From: Nocardioides sp. J54
Lineage (GTDB): Bacteria; Actinomycetota; Actinomycetes; Propionibacteriales; Nocardioidaceae
Length of the DNA stretch: 64,000 nucleotides
Direction of reading: 5' to 3'
Assembly: GCF_000519005.1 (NCBI RefSeq)
Contig: NZ_JAER01000007.1
Coordinates: forward strand, 62,001 to 126,000
The notes under the pieces: model-generated
What the model saw: only the letters and a program-made list of their open reading frames with translations
The model's database searches: none
Told to the model about the DNA's origin: nothing
Made by a program: the position numbers and the translations under genes
Shown here: piece after piece, positions 45,841-54,552 of the stretch
Numbering within the stretch: the stretch's first letter is position 1
Layout: each line of letters begins with the position of its first letter

Positions 45841-46497
45841 CTAGCCGCGGACCCGCCCGGTCTCGTAGGCCCACATCGCGACCTCGACGCGGTTGCGGGC
45901 GCCGAGCTTGGTCATCAGCGCGCCGACGTGCGTCTTCACGGTGCTGAGCGTGATGTGGAGCTCATCGGCGATCTCGGCGTTGGTGCGGCCGCGGGCGACG
46001 GTCAGCAGCACCTCCTCCTCGCGCTCGGTGAGCGGCTCGACGGGCTGCACCGGCCGGGCGCTCCGTTCCAGCCCGGCCAGGGTGGTGAGCAATCGGCGGG
46101 TGACGTCGGGCGAGATGAGCGCGTCGCCGTTCGCGGCGGCGTGGATCGCCTGGACGAGGAGCTCGGGACCGGCGCCCTTGAGCAGGAAGCCGCGGGCGCC
46201 GGCCTTGAGCGCCCCGTGGACGTACTCGTCGAGGTCGAAGGTCGTGATGACCACCACGGCGAGCGGGTCCTCGACTCCCCGACCAGCGAGCTGGCGGGTG
46301 GCCTCGACGCCGTCGATGCCCGGCATGCGGATGTCGAGGAGGCACACGTCCGGTCGCAGCTCGCGGGCGACGCGGACCGCCTCGTGACCGTCGGCCGCCT
46401 CGCCGACGACCTCGATCCCGGGCTGCGCGTCGAGGATCATCGTCAGGCCGGCACGGATCAGCCGCTGGTCGTCGGCGACCACCACCCGGATCGTCAC
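45841..46497 (-). CDS. NarL/LuxR-type response regulator
   Basis: 218 residues. Receiver domain about 1-120 with VVVADDQRLIRAGLTMIL (acidic pair at residues 9-10), phospho-Asp in PDVCLLDIRMPG near 55, Thr in VVVITTFDLDEY near 85 and Lys in GARGFLLKGAGPE. The HTH (about 150-215) is LTEREEEVLLTVARGRTNAE and ITLSTVKTHVGALMTKLGAR. It overlaps the kinase gene start side as ATGA (46494-46497). It probably controls the divergent MMPL exporter gene at 47757 and/or other targets. Confidence 0.93.
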   Translation of the reverse strand: MTIRVVVADDQRLIRAGLTMILDAQPGIEVVGEAADGHEAVRVARELRPDVCLLDIRMPGIDGVEATRQLAGRGVEDPLAVVVITTFDLDEYVHGALKAGARGFLLKGAGPELLVQAIHAAANGDALISPDVTRRLLTTLAGLERSARPVQPVEPLTEREEEVLLTVARGRTNAEIADELHITLSTVKTHVGALMTKLGARNRVEVAMWAYETGRVRG

Positions 46498-47624
46498 TGT
46501 GGCACCGCCCGCGGGAGGGTCGCCTCGACGGTCCAGCCGCCGACGGGGTCGGGGCCGGCGTGGCAGGCGCCGCCGAGCAGCTTCGCCCGTTCCGCCATGC
46601 CGAGCAGGCCGTAGCCCAGGGCGGGCGCCGGACGGCTCGCCTCCCCGTCGTCGTGCACCCGCAGCCGGACGACGTCGGCCTCCCCCGTCACCCCGACGGT
46701 GACCGCCGTGGCGTTCCGGGCGTGCCGGATGGCGTTGGTGACGGACTCCTGGCAGATCCGGAAGACGGCGACCGCGACTGGCTGCGGCAGGCCGGTGAGG
46801 TCGCCGGTGCGGTGGACCCGGACCAGGGGACTCGTCCGGGCGAGGTCGTCGAGCTCGTCGATGCCGCGCGCCGGGGCGTAGTCGGCCGCGTCGGTGTCGC
46901 GCAGGACGCGGACCATCGACCGCATCTCGGCCAGCGTGCGCGCCGCCTCCGCCTCGATCTCCCTCAGCACCTCCGCCGCCGAAGCCGGGTCGGTCGCCGC
47001 GACCGCGCGCCCAGCCTGGGCCTGGATCGCGATGGCCGACACGTGGTGCGCGACGGTGTCGTGCAGGTCGCGGGCGAGCTCGCCGCGCTCGAGGGCCCGC
47101 ACCTGCTGCACCTCCCGCTGGCGCGCGACGGCGCGGTAGCGCATCGCGGCCCCGAGGGCGAACGCGGCGACGAGCACCATGGCGCCACCCACCCGGTCAC
47201 CGACCGCCTCGGTGGTCGCCAGGCCGATGCCTGCCGGCACCGCGACGACCGCCGTGCCGGCCAGCGCCTCCGGCCCGGAGGCCCAGCGGTACAGCGAGTA
47301 GGGCAGCAGCAGGACGCACACCATCGTCTCGAGCCCCACGTCGGCGGCTCCCTCGACGGCCGCAGCGACCTGCAGCACCATCGCCCCGCCGAAGCCGACC
47401 GCCGTCGCCACCAGCGGCTGGGTACGACGCCACAGCAGGGCCGGGACCACCACGAGGACGACCACGACGGCCACGGTCCGCGCCGGCAGGTCCGGTCGCA
47501 GGACCGCCTCGCCCACGGCCGTCGCCAGCAGGGCGCCGACCAGCGCCCAGTCCCACCACGCGCGCGGCGGCGGGTCCGGGACGCGCGGCTCGGCGAGCAC
47601 CGAGCGCAGGAAGGCGGCGACCAC
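46494..47624 (-). CDS. Membrane sensor histidine kinase (HisKA_3 type)
   Basis: 376 residues, GTG start. Four to five membrane helices fill about residues 15-155 with no extracellular sensor domain, so it senses something within or near the membrane. The phospho-His is in ERGELARDLHDTVAHHVSAI near residue 190. The N box is in ICQESVTNAIRHARNATAVT near 293 and the G box in DDGEASRPAPALGYGLLGMA near 338. Partner of the regulator that follows. The arrangement with an MMPL or ABC exporter next door is typical of envelope-stress or drug-sensing systems. Confidence 0.92.
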   Translation of the reverse strand: MVAAFLRSVLAEPRVPDPPPRAWWDWALVGALLATAVGEAVLRPDLPARTVAVVVVLVVVPALLWRRTQPLVATAVGFGGAMVLQVAAAVEGAADVGLETMVCVLLLPYSLYRWASGPEALAGTAVVAVPAGIGLATTEAVGDRVGGAMVLVAAFALGAAMRYRAVARQREVQQVRALERGELARDLHDTVAHHVSAIAIQAQAGRAVAATDPASAAEVLREIEAEAARTLAEMRSMVRVLRDTDAADYAPARGIDELDDLARTSPLVRVHRTGDLTGLPQPVAVAVFRICQESVTNAIRHARNATAVTVGVTGEADVVRLRVHDDGEASRPAPALGYGLLGMAERAKLLGGACHAGPDPVGGWTVEATLPRAVPQ

Positions 47625-47756
47625 GCGCCCAGACTAGGGATCGGCGGCCCTCGCCGTACCCGACTCGGGCACGAGTCCCCTCCCGTACTTTCGGCCGACC
47701 TGCGTGCCCGTCCTGTGCCCGATGTGCGCCGCCCGCCGCCGGGCCACGGTGGTGGC

Positions 47757-49892
47757 ATGTCGAACCTCCTCCACCGGCTGGGCCGGTCTGCCGCGACCCA
47801 CCCGTGGGTCACCATCGCCGCCTGGGTCGTCCTCGCCCTGGTCGTCGTCACCTCCTCCGTCGCCTTCGGGAGCGAGCTCGAGGAGAGCTTCGAGGCGCCT
47901 GGCCTCGACTCCCACCTGGCGAGCGAGCTGCTCGCCGAGGCCGGCGCCGACGAGGCGGGACTCACGGCCCACGTCGTGCTGGAGGCTGGGGATGCCGCAG
48001 TCCACGTCGCGCCGGCGGAGTCAGCCCTCGAGCAGCTCCCCCACGTGCTCGGCACGACCAGCACCGTCTCGCCGGACGGCACTGTCGCGCTGGTGCGCGT
48101 GCAGTACCCCGCCCTCGAGCAGCTCGACGCCGCCGACCTGGCCGCCCTCAAGGACGTGGTCGAGGACCTGCGTGACGAGACGTCCGCGACCGTGGAAGCC
48201 GGCGGAGACCTGTTCTTCGCCTTCGAGGAGGCGCCCACCGGGCTCGGCGAGGCCGCCGGGATGGTGGTCGCGATGGTCGTCCTCCTCATCGCGTTCGGCT
48301 CGGTCGTCGCCATGGGCCTGCCGATCGGCATCGCCCTGGCCGGCCTCGTCGTCGGCGCCACCTCGATGAGCCTGGTGACCCGGCTGGTCGACATCCCGGC
48401 GTGGGCTCCCCAGCTCGCCGCGATGGTGGGCATCGGGGTCGGCATCGACTACGCGCTCTTCGTCGTCACCCGCCACCGCGAGAACCTCGCCCTGGGGATG
48501 CCCGTCGCCGAGTCGGCAGGACTGGCCCTGGCGACCGCGGGCCAGGCAGTGGTGTTCGCCGGCGGCACGGTGGTCGTGGCGATCCTCGGGCTGCTCGTCG
48601 CCGGCATCCCGTTCGTGACCGGCGGCGGCGTCGCCATCTCGGCGATGGTGCTCGTGATGGTCCTCGCCTCGGTGACCCTGCTCCCGGCTCTCCTCGGGCT
48701 GGCCGGGCACCGGGTGGACGGCCGGCGGCGCAAGCCCCACCGCCCGGGCGTCGGGTGGTCGCGATGGGGGACCCACGTGACCTGCCACCCCATGGCGTAC
48801 CTCCTCGGTGGTGCCGCCCTGGTGAGCGCCCTCGCCGCTCCCGTGCTCGCGCTCGAGCTGGGCTTCCCCGACGACGGCACCAAGCCGGTCTCGACGACCG
48901 AGCGCCGTGCCTACGACCTGGTCGCCGACGGGTTCGGCCCCGGCGCCAACGGCCCGCTGGTGATCGCGGTCGACATCTCCCGCGACGGCTCCGTCGTGGC
49001 ACCGCTCACCGCCGCCATCGCGGCCGACCCGGGCATCACCGCGGTCGACGAACCAGGCGGCGTCGACGACGCCGGCGTGGCCGTCCTGGTCGCGCAGCCC
49101 ACGACCTCACCCCAGGACGAGGCCACCCGCGCGACCGTGGACCGGCTGCGCAGCGAGGTCTTCCCTGCCGTGCTCGACGGCACGTTGGCCACCGCCCACG
49201 TCGGCGGCCAGACCGCCACCTTCGCCGACCTCGGCGACCGGGTGCAGGACCGGATGCCACGCTTCGTCGCGGCGGTGCTGGTGCTGTCGTTCGTGCTGCT
49301 GACGGTCCTGTTCCGCTCGGTGCTGGTGCCGCTGAAGGCGGTGGTCCTCAACCTGCTGAGCGTCTGCGCGGCGTACGGCGTGCTGGTGATGGTCTTCCAG
49401 TGGGGCTGGGCAGCCGATCTGATCGGCGTGGAGGCGCCGGTCCCGGTCGTCTCCTTCATCCCCCTGTTCATGTTCGCGATCCTCTTCGGCCTCTCCATGG
49501 ACTACGAGGTGTTCCTGCTGTCGCGGGTGCGCGAGGAGTACCGCCGCCACGGCGACAACACCCGCGCGGTCGTCGCCGGGATCGCCGGCACCGGACGGAC
49601 CATCAGCGCGGCTGCCCTGATCATGGTCGCGGTCTTCTCCGGCTTCGTCCTGGGCAGTGACCCGGCGATCAAGATGATGGGCGTGGGGCTGGCGACCGCG
49701 ATCCTCCTCGACGCGACCGTCGTCCGGCTGGTCCTCGTCCCCGCGACCATGACGCTCCTCGGCCACGCGAACTGGTGGCTGCCGCGCTGGTTGCACCGGC
49801 TGCCGCACCTGGACGCCGAGCCGGTGCCGGGCTCGGCGGGCCGGGCGCCCACGGCAGTGCAGCAGCAGGAGCGCGAGCCCGGGCTGCGCTGA
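47757..49892 (+). CDS. MMPL-family RND-type transporter
   Basis: 711 residues from the ATG at 47757. Two MMPL halves are visible: helix 1 at about 17-37 (WVTIAAWVVLALVVVTSSVA), helices 2-6 between about 165 and 320 with MVGIGVGIDYALFVVTRHRE (the GxGxDY/F proton-relay region near 222), and helices 7-12 with FAILFGLSMDYEVFLLSRVR near 580. Extracellular loops lie between. Family members export lipids or antibiotics using the proton gradient. It is divergent from the histidine kinase gene; the ~130-bp region between the starts should hold both promoters. Confidence 0.92.
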   Translation: MSNLLHRLGRSAATHPWVTIAAWVVLALVVVTSSVAFGSELEESFEAPGLDSHLASELLAEAGADEAGLTAHVVLEAGDAAVHVAPAESALEQLPHVLGTTSTVSPDGTVALVRVQYPALEQLDAADLAALKDVVEDLRDETSATVEAGGDLFFAFEEAPTGLGEAAGMVVAMVVLLIAFGSVVAMGLPIGIALAGLVVGATSMSLVTRLVDIPAWAPQLAAMVGIGVGIDYALFVVTRHRENLALGMPVAESAGLALATAGQAVVFAGGTVVVAILGLLVAGIPFVTGGGVAISAMVLVMVLASVTLLPALLGLAGHRVDGRRRKPHRPGVGWSRWGTHVTCHPMAYLLGGAALVSALAAPVLALELGFPDDGTKPVSTTERRAYDLVADGFGPGANGPLVIAVDISRDGSVVAPLTAAIAADPGITAVDEPGGVDDAGVAVLVAQPTTSPQDEATRATVDRLRSEVFPAVLDGTLATAHVGGQTATFADLGDRVQDRMPRFVAAVLVLSFVLLTVLFRSVLVPLKAVVLNLLSVCAAYGVLVMVFQWGWAADLIGVEAPVPVVSFIPLFMFAILFGLSMDYEVFLLSRVREEYRRHGDNTRAVVAGIAGTGRTISAAALIMVAVFSGFVLGSDPAIKMMGVGLATAILLDATVVRLVLVPATMTLLGHANWWLPRWLHRLPHLDAEPVPGSAGRAPTAVQQQEREPGLR

Positions 49893-49912
49893 GGCCGTAC
49901 CTTTGACGGGTC

Positions 49913-50422
49913 ATGGCCACCCGACTGCTGATCCTCGCCGACACGCACGTGCCCAAGCGCGCCCGCGACCTGCCGGAGGAGGTGTGGCGGGCGGTCGAGG
50001 CGGCCGACCTCGTCGTCCACGCGGGCGACTGGGTCGACGTACGCCTCCTCGACGAGCTCGAGCAGCGCTCCGCCCGCCTCGTGGCGTGCTGGGGCAACAA
50101 CGACCACGGCGAGCTGCGCGAGCGCCTGCCGGAGGTCGCCCGGGTCGAGCTGGAGGGCCTCCGCCTGGGCGTGGTCCACGAGACCGGGCAGGCGAAGGGG
50201 CGCGAGGAGCGGATGAGCGCCGAGTACCCCGACCTCGACGTGCTGGTCTTCGGACACAGCCACATCCCGTGGGACACCGTCACCTCCACCGGCCTGCGGC
50301 TGCTGAACCCGGGCTCCCCCACGGACCGCCGCTGCCAGCCGCACTGCACCTACCTGACTGCGACCGCCGCGGACGGCGGGCTCCGCGACGTCGTGCTGCA
50401 CCGGCTGCCGCCCCGGAAGTGA
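49913..50422 (+). CDS. YfcE/MJ0936-type metallophosphoesterase
   Basis: 169 residues, ATG 20 bp after the MMPL stop. Metal-binding motifs are complete and in order: LADTH near residue 9, VVHAGDWVD near 36, GNNDHGE near 61, VVHE near 83 and FGHSHIP near 112, then NPGSPTDRRC. This is the small cytosolic phosphodiesterase group with broad activity on model substrates and unknown physiological substrate. The short gap suggests co-transcription with the exporter, but no functional link is evident. Confidence 0.9.
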   Translation: MATRLLILADTHVPKRARDLPEEVWRAVEAADLVVHAGDWVDVRLLDELEQRSARLVACWGNNDHGELRERLPEVARVELEGLRLGVVHETGQAKGREERMSAEYPDLDVLVFGHSHIPWDTVTSTGLRLLNPGSPTDRRCQPHCTYLTATAADGGLRDVVLHRLPPRK

Positions 50423-50784
50423 GGCGACGACCCGCCCGAGATGAGTGCGGTGGCCGTCATCGCAGGTTCCGGCTGCTGTTCGCGCGGGGCCATGGGGTAA
50501 CCACCGCGCGCCCACTGGGCAGCGCTCCGACCTGCTCTGGCCACCGCACTCGGTGACAGCTCCCTGGTTCTCCCTCCGGAGAGCTGCCAGTCCTGGGTGC
50601 TCGTGACGTGTGCGGGTGCTCCCTCCATCGGCGCCGAGGACACCGACTGATGGCAGGTTCGCACCGCTGGGGCGTCCGGGAATGCCCCAGATGGGGCAAT
50701 TCCTCGGCCGTTCCCCGGACTTTGCCGGGACAGCCGTGGTGAGCCTTCACCAACAGTCCTCGCCGGTGGTCCAGACTGTCCACC
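50423..50784. other. 362-bp gene-free stretch with a palindrome
   Basis: No convincing gene. Contents: a hairpin CGCGCGG / CCGCGCG (about 50488-50512), the near-perfect palindrome at 50680-50702, and a smaller CCCGG/CCGGG repeat near 50716-50730 upstream of the acetyltransferase. A 19-codon open frame from 50441 has two adjacent Cys codons but no other support. Confidence 0.6.
50680..50702. promoter_or_regulatory. Palindrome, possible operator
   Basis: Arms GAATGCCCCA and TGGGGCAATTC around a GA centre: ten matching bases per arm with one extra A on the right. It lies 83 bp upstream of the acetyltransferase start. No U-run follows, so an operator is as likely as a terminator. Confidence 0.4.
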
Positions 50785-51420
50785 GTGGACGAGGGAGGAC
50801 TCGACGTCGGGCTGCGCCTGCGTGCCGCGACGGAACGAGACGTCGCCGACGTCGCCACCATCCTGGCCGACGCGTTCGACGACTACCCGTGGACCCGCTG
50901 GACGGTCGACGGGGATCGGCACGTCCAGCGACAGGAGGCGATCCAGCGCCTGTGCGTCGCGGAGCTGGCGCTGCCGTACGGCGAGGTCACGGTCGCCGAG
51001 GACGCGGGCTCGGTGTGCGGCGTGGCGATCTGGCTGGACGCCGCCGCGGTGCCGGGACGCGTGTGGGAGCGGGTCGGCCCCACGCTGACCGAGCTCCTCG
51101 GGAGCCGGGCCGCAGCCGCGGCCCGGGCCGACGAGCTGCTCGGTCCGCTGCGGCCGGACGGCCCGCACCTGACGCTGGAGAGCCTGGGTGTCGCCGGCAG
51201 CCACCAGCGGCGCGGGATCGGCGGGGCGCTGGTGACTCACGGACTACGGACGGCCGACGCCCGGTCGGTGCCGGTGCGGCTCGAGACCAGCACGGCGGAC
51301 AACGTGAGGCTCTACGAACGACTGGGCTTCGTCACCACCGACGAGGTCACCCTGCCCGAGGGCGGACCAACGGTCTGGCTGATGAGCCGTGCACCCCAGC
51401 CGGTCCCCTCGGACCAGTGA
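50785..51420 (+). CDS. GNAT family N-acetyltransferase
   Basis: 211 residues, GTG start. LRLRAATERDVADVATILAD begins the fold at residue 9, and the acetyl-CoA loop is ESLGVAGSHQRRGIGGALVT (near 132-151) with the QRRGIG signature. VRLETSTADNVRLYERLGFV near 162-181 is the final conserved helix-strand pair. Acceptor unknown. Its stop overlaps the GTG of the following membrane-protein remnant (GTGA), a pairing that suggests the two were once co-expressed. Confidence 0.85.
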   Translation: MDEGGLDVGLRLRAATERDVADVATILADAFDDYPWTRWTVDGDRHVQRQEAIQRLCVAELALPYGEVTVAEDAGSVCGVAIWLDAAAVPGRVWERVGPTLTELLGSRAAAAARADELLGPLRPDGPHLTLESLGVAGSHQRRGIGGALVTHGLRTADARSVPVRLETSTADNVRLYERLGFVTTDEVTLPEGGPTVWLMSRAPQPVPSDQ

Positions 51421-51805
51421 GCAACGGCAGCCACCTCGTCGTCCTGGTCGTCGCGTGCGAGGTGGCCTTCTGGGCCATCCTCGCCGCAGGTCTGGGCACC
51501 AGGTACCTGCTGGGCTGGCGCCGCACCAGCACGGTCCTGCTGGCCTGCACGCCCGTGGTCGACGTGGTGCTGCTGGCCGCGTCGGTCCTCGACCTGCGCT
51601 CGGGCAGCACGGCAGGCACAGCGCACGGGCTGGCCGCGGCCTACGTCGGCCTCTCGGCCGGCTTCGGTCACCGAACCGTCACCCGGGCCCGACGCACGGT
51701 GGGTCCACCGGTTCGGTGGTGGTCCGGCGCCGCACCCGCGACCGCAGCACGGTCGCGAACGGACGAGGTACGAGTGGGTGTTGTGGCTGCACGCGCTCGT
51801 CGCAT
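51417..51805 (+). pseudogene. Membrane-protein gene, frameshifted and missing its 3' end
   Basis: The GTG at 51417 gives MSNGSHLVVLVVACEVAFWA and three helices up to about 51680 (LLACTPVVDVVLLAASVLDL). At the CCC run at 51688-51690 the coding-like frame changes: without one C it continues as DARWVHRFGGGPAPHPRPQH, then RYEWVLWLHALVAWA, which is the usual continuation of this actinobacterial membrane family. Right after this, at about 51805, sequence belonging to an HNH protein takes over in the same frame. The final helix is absent. Confidence 0.55.
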
Positions 51806-53052
51806 GGGCGGAGGACCGCAACGCTGCCCGGCTCCAGGCCGAGCGCGACATCCTCCGCGCCGCCTACCAGTGGGCGATCCTGCACAACCCCGACACACTC
51901 CCGCCCCACGACCAGCGCGGCCGCGACCGCGCACGTCCCGCCGGAGCCGAGGACACACCCAGGATCACCGAGTACGCCGCCGCCGCCTTTGGCGCCCGCA
52001 TCCAGACCTCACCGTTCGGCGCCAAACGACTCATCGCCGACGCCGTCGACCTCCACCACCGACTCCCGAAGCTGCAGGCCGGCATCGACACCGGCACCAT
52101 CCGCGTCCGACAAGCCCGCCACGTCGCCGAAGCCACCCGCGACCTCACCGCCGACGAAGCCGCCTGGGTCGACGACGAGATCCACGAGGTCGCCGACGGC
52201 AGGCTGCCCTGGGCACGGTTCGAGACCCTCGTCGAGGCCAAGGTCGCCGCCGCAGCCCCCGAACTAGCCAGAGCGAAGGAAGAAGCAGCCGAGAAGGACC
52301 GCTTCGTGCGCATGTCCCGCGTCAACCGCCACGGCATCGCCACCCTCACCATCCGCGACCACGCCACCACCATCCTCGCCGCCGACGCGGCGTTGAACGC
52401 CGTCGCCCGGCAGCTCGAAGAAGCAATGCCCGACGTCAGCAAGCCCGAACGCAAGCTCGCCGCCTTCGCACTCCTCATCAACCCCGACACCCACCCCGAC
52501 CTCGCGGCCGGACCGGTGCGACCGAAGGTGCGCATCCACCTCCACCTCACCCCCGACTCCCCCATCGCCAGGTTCGAAGGCCACGGACCGGTCACCGTCG
52601 AGTGGGTGCGCAAGACGATCGCGCACCTCGCCGGCAAGGTGCAGGTGCAACCCGTCATCGACCTCAACCAGACCATGGCCGTCGACGCCTACGAGATCCC
52701 CCAGCGACTGCGCGAGATGGTCCACCTCATCCACCCCGCCGACGTCTTCCCCTACGCCGTCAACACCTCGCGCAACGTCGACATCGATCATCAACACCCC
52801 CACAGCGAGGGCGGGCCCACCAGCAGCGACAACCTCGCCCCACTCACCCGCACCCACCACCGCATCAAGACCCACGCCGGCTGGCAAGCCCGACAACCCT
52901 TCCCCGGGATCACCATCTGGCGCGATCCCCACGGGGCCTACTACCTGGTCGACCCGACCGGAACCAGACGAGTCACCCCCACCCAGGGCGACCAGACCCC
53001 CACGCCCATGGAGGTCCACGCAACCCGGCTGCTCCTCGACTGGTCAGCCTGA
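51778..53052 (+). CDS. HNH endonuclease with DUF222 (13E12 repeat family)
   Basis: 424 residues from the GTG at 51778. The DUF222 part runs to about 270 (AVDLHHRLPKLQAGIDTGTI near 92, RQARHVAEATRDLTADEAAW near 112, LNAVARQLEEAMPDVSKPER near 205). The HNH motif is VDIDHQHPHSEGGPTSSDNL near 337, then LTRTHHRIKTHAGW. These are dispersed, multi-copy, homing-like nucleases of actinobacteria. The first ~10 residues (LWLHALVAWA) belong to the broken membrane protein, so the original N-terminus is lost; the remaining domain may be intact. Confidence 0.82.
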   Translation: MLWLHALVAWAEDRNAARLQAERDILRAAYQWAILHNPDTLPPHDQRGRDRARPAGAEDTPRITEYAAAAFGARIQTSPFGAKRLIADAVDLHHRLPKLQAGIDTGTIRVRQARHVAEATRDLTADEAAWVDDEIHEVADGRLPWARFETLVEAKVAAAAPELARAKEEAAEKDRFVRMSRVNRHGIATLTIRDHATTILAADAALNAVARQLEEAMPDVSKPERKLAAFALLINPDTHPDLAAGPVRPKVRIHLHLTPDSPIARFEGHGPVTVEWVRKTIAHLAGKVQVQPVIDLNQTMAVDAYEIPQRLREMVHLIHPADVFPYAVNTSRNVDIDHQHPHSEGGPTSSDNLAPLTRTHHRIKTHAGWQARQPFPGITIWRDPHGAYYLVDPTGTRRVTPTQGDQTPTPMEVHATRLLLDWSA

Positions 53053-53082
53053 GGGACCTCGACGGGACCGGCCAGGGCGATG

Positions 53083-53889
53083 CTAGGAGCCGGCGGTCTC
53101 CGCTGCCGTCTCGCGCACGAACGCCGCCTTCACCGCACGCCAGGCCTCGTCGTCCATGCCGTGGCGCCAGTACGGCGAGCAGGACAGGTGCTCCTCCTCC
53201 ACGATCCCCTCGCGGAGCAGCACCCGGCGCACGGCTCGCACCTCGACGGCCTCGCCGTGCACGAAGGCGCTGACCACGCCGGAAGGGCGCGGCAGTGCGG
53301 CGACGGCGTCGGCGAGCAGGTCGTCCACGCCGTCCTCGCGGCCCGCCCGGTGCACCCAGTGCACCTCGAGCTGGCCGGGCGACGTCAGCGGCAGCTCGTC
53401 AGCAGCGCTGTCGACCTCCACGACGGCCACCACGGGGCGGCCGGCGGGCACGGCCTCGGCGCACGCGGCAATGGCCGGCAGGGCGCTCTCGTCGCCGACG
53501 AACAGGTAGCTGTCGGCCTCGGGGTGCGGTGCGTAGCTCCCCGCAGGTCCGCGGAGCTGGAGGCGGTCACCGGCCCCGGCCTGCGAGGCCCAGCGGCCGG
53601 CGTACCCGACGTCGCCGTGGACCGCGACGTCGATGGTCAGCTCGCGGCGCGCGGGGTCCCAGGCACGGACCGTGATCCGGCGTGGGAACGGGCGCTGCTC
53701 CCGGGGCAGGTCGCGCACGGCCTCGTCCTCGAAGGGCACGCCGTACGGCGCGTCGTCGGGGAGGAAGAAGCAGTTGACGTACTGGTCGGCCGCAACACCT
53801 GGCACGTAGTCGGCCAGACCCGGACCCCCGAGGACGATCCTGACCATGTGCGGCGACAGCTGCTCCGTGCCGACGACCTCTCCGAACAC
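53083..53889 (-). CDS. Siderophore-interacting protein (FAD-dependent ferric-siderophore reductase)
   Basis: 268 residues, GTG start with AGGGGG five bases upstream. The FAD domain has FGEVVGTEQLSPHMVRIVLG at the start and PRRITVRAWDPARRELTIDV near 68 (R-x-x-T/S type FAD site), and LRGPAGSYAPHPEADSYLFV near 112. The C-terminal NAD(P)H half has GDESALPAIAACAEAVPAGR near 133 and CSPYWRHGMDDEAW near 242. It reduces Fe(III)-siderophore complexes to release iron inside the cell. No siderophore transport or synthesis genes are in the window. Confidence 0.88.
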   Translation of the reverse strand: MFGEVVGTEQLSPHMVRIVLGGPGLADYVPGVAADQYVNCFFLPDDAPYGVPFEDEAVRDLPREQRPFPRRITVRAWDPARRELTIDVAVHGDVGYAGRWASQAGAGDRLQLRGPAGSYAPHPEADSYLFVGDESALPAIAACAEAVPAGRPVVAVVEVDSAADELPLTSPGQLEVHWVHRAGREDGVDDLLADAVAALPRPSGVVSAFVHGEAVEVRAVRRVLLREGIVEEEHLSCSPYWRHGMDDEAWRAVKAAFVRETAAETAGS

Positions 53890-53958
53890 CCGTGCCCCCT
53901 CGCTCGTACGCCGGCCCGGCCGGCTCCCGCGCCGAACCTAGCCGATCGTTGTTCGCCC

Positions 53959-54531
53959 TCAGGCCGTCGGTGTCGCAGGCCGGAAGGACAGCGCGAACGC
54001 GCCGGAGCGGAAGTCCCTGCGGTCCACGAGATCGAGCTGGATCCGCTCGCGCAGGCCGGCGAGCAGCGTGGGGCCGTGACCCGCCAGGACGGGGTGGACG
54101 ACGAAGACGTACTCGTCGATCAGCCCGAGGTCGGCCAGCGCCAGGGGCAGAGTGACCCCACCGACCGCGAGGTGGCCCTCGCCGGGCTCGTCCTTGAGCT
54201 GCTGGACGGCCGCGCCGAGGTCGCCGCGCACGAGCGCGGCGTTCCAGGTGACCGCGTCGAGGGTGCTCGACACGACGTGCTTGCGAACGGCGTCGATCGC
54301 CTCGGCGAACGGGACCTCCCACTCCTCCATCCAGTCCGGCCACGGTCCGACGGTCGGCTTGCGCCAGGCCTCCTCCATCATCTGGTAGCTCACCCGACCC
54401 AACAGGACGGCGTCCGCGGCCTGCATGTCCTCGGTCCAGAAGCGCATGGACTCCTCGTCCGGCGGGAGCCCGGCCTCGTGGTGGCAGGAGCCGTCGAGGG
54501 TGACGTTGATGGAGTAGCGCAGCAGCCGCAC
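53959..54531 (-). CDS. Dihydrofolate-reductase-family protein (RibD C-terminal domain)
   Basis: 190 residues. LLRYSINVTLDGSCHHEAGL starts the fold, QAADAVLLGRVSYQMMEEAW is the NADPH helix near 38-57, VVSSTLDAVTWNAAL near 86 and LAVGGVTLPLALADLGLIDE near 121 (the Gly-Gly cofactor loop). VFVVHPVLAGHGPTLL is the last conserved strand. The family covers RibD-like reductases of unknown substrate, common in actinobacteria. Not a trimethoprim-target DHFR. It follows the aldo/keto reductase gene by 21 bp on the same strand. Confidence 0.85.
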   Translation of the reverse strand: MRLLRYSINVTLDGSCHHEAGLPPDEESMRFWTEDMQAADAVLLGRVSYQMMEEAWRKPTVGPWPDWMEEWEVPFAEAIDAVRKHVVSSTLDAVTWNAALVRGDLGAAVQQLKDEPGEGHLAVGGVTLPLALADLGLIDEYVFVVHPVLAGHGPTLLAGLRERIQLDLVDRRDFRSGAFALSFRPATPTA

Positions 54532-54552
54532 CGTCCGACGGTACCGACGCTC

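Noticed and set aside
46560..47756. Upstream extension of the MMPL frame through the kinase gene
   Set aside because: The translation before 47757 is Arg/Asp-rich shadow of the histidine kinase; the MMPL family starts at MSNLLHRLGRSAATHPW.
50441..50500. 19-codon frame with adjacent Cys codons, considered as a cysteine leader peptide
   Set aside because: No sulfur-metabolism gene follows and there is no attenuator-like structure placed after it.
50600..50784. Possible cyclic-di-AMP or other riboswitch before the acetyltransferase
   Set aside because: The conserved blocks of the known classes could not be found in order on either strand.
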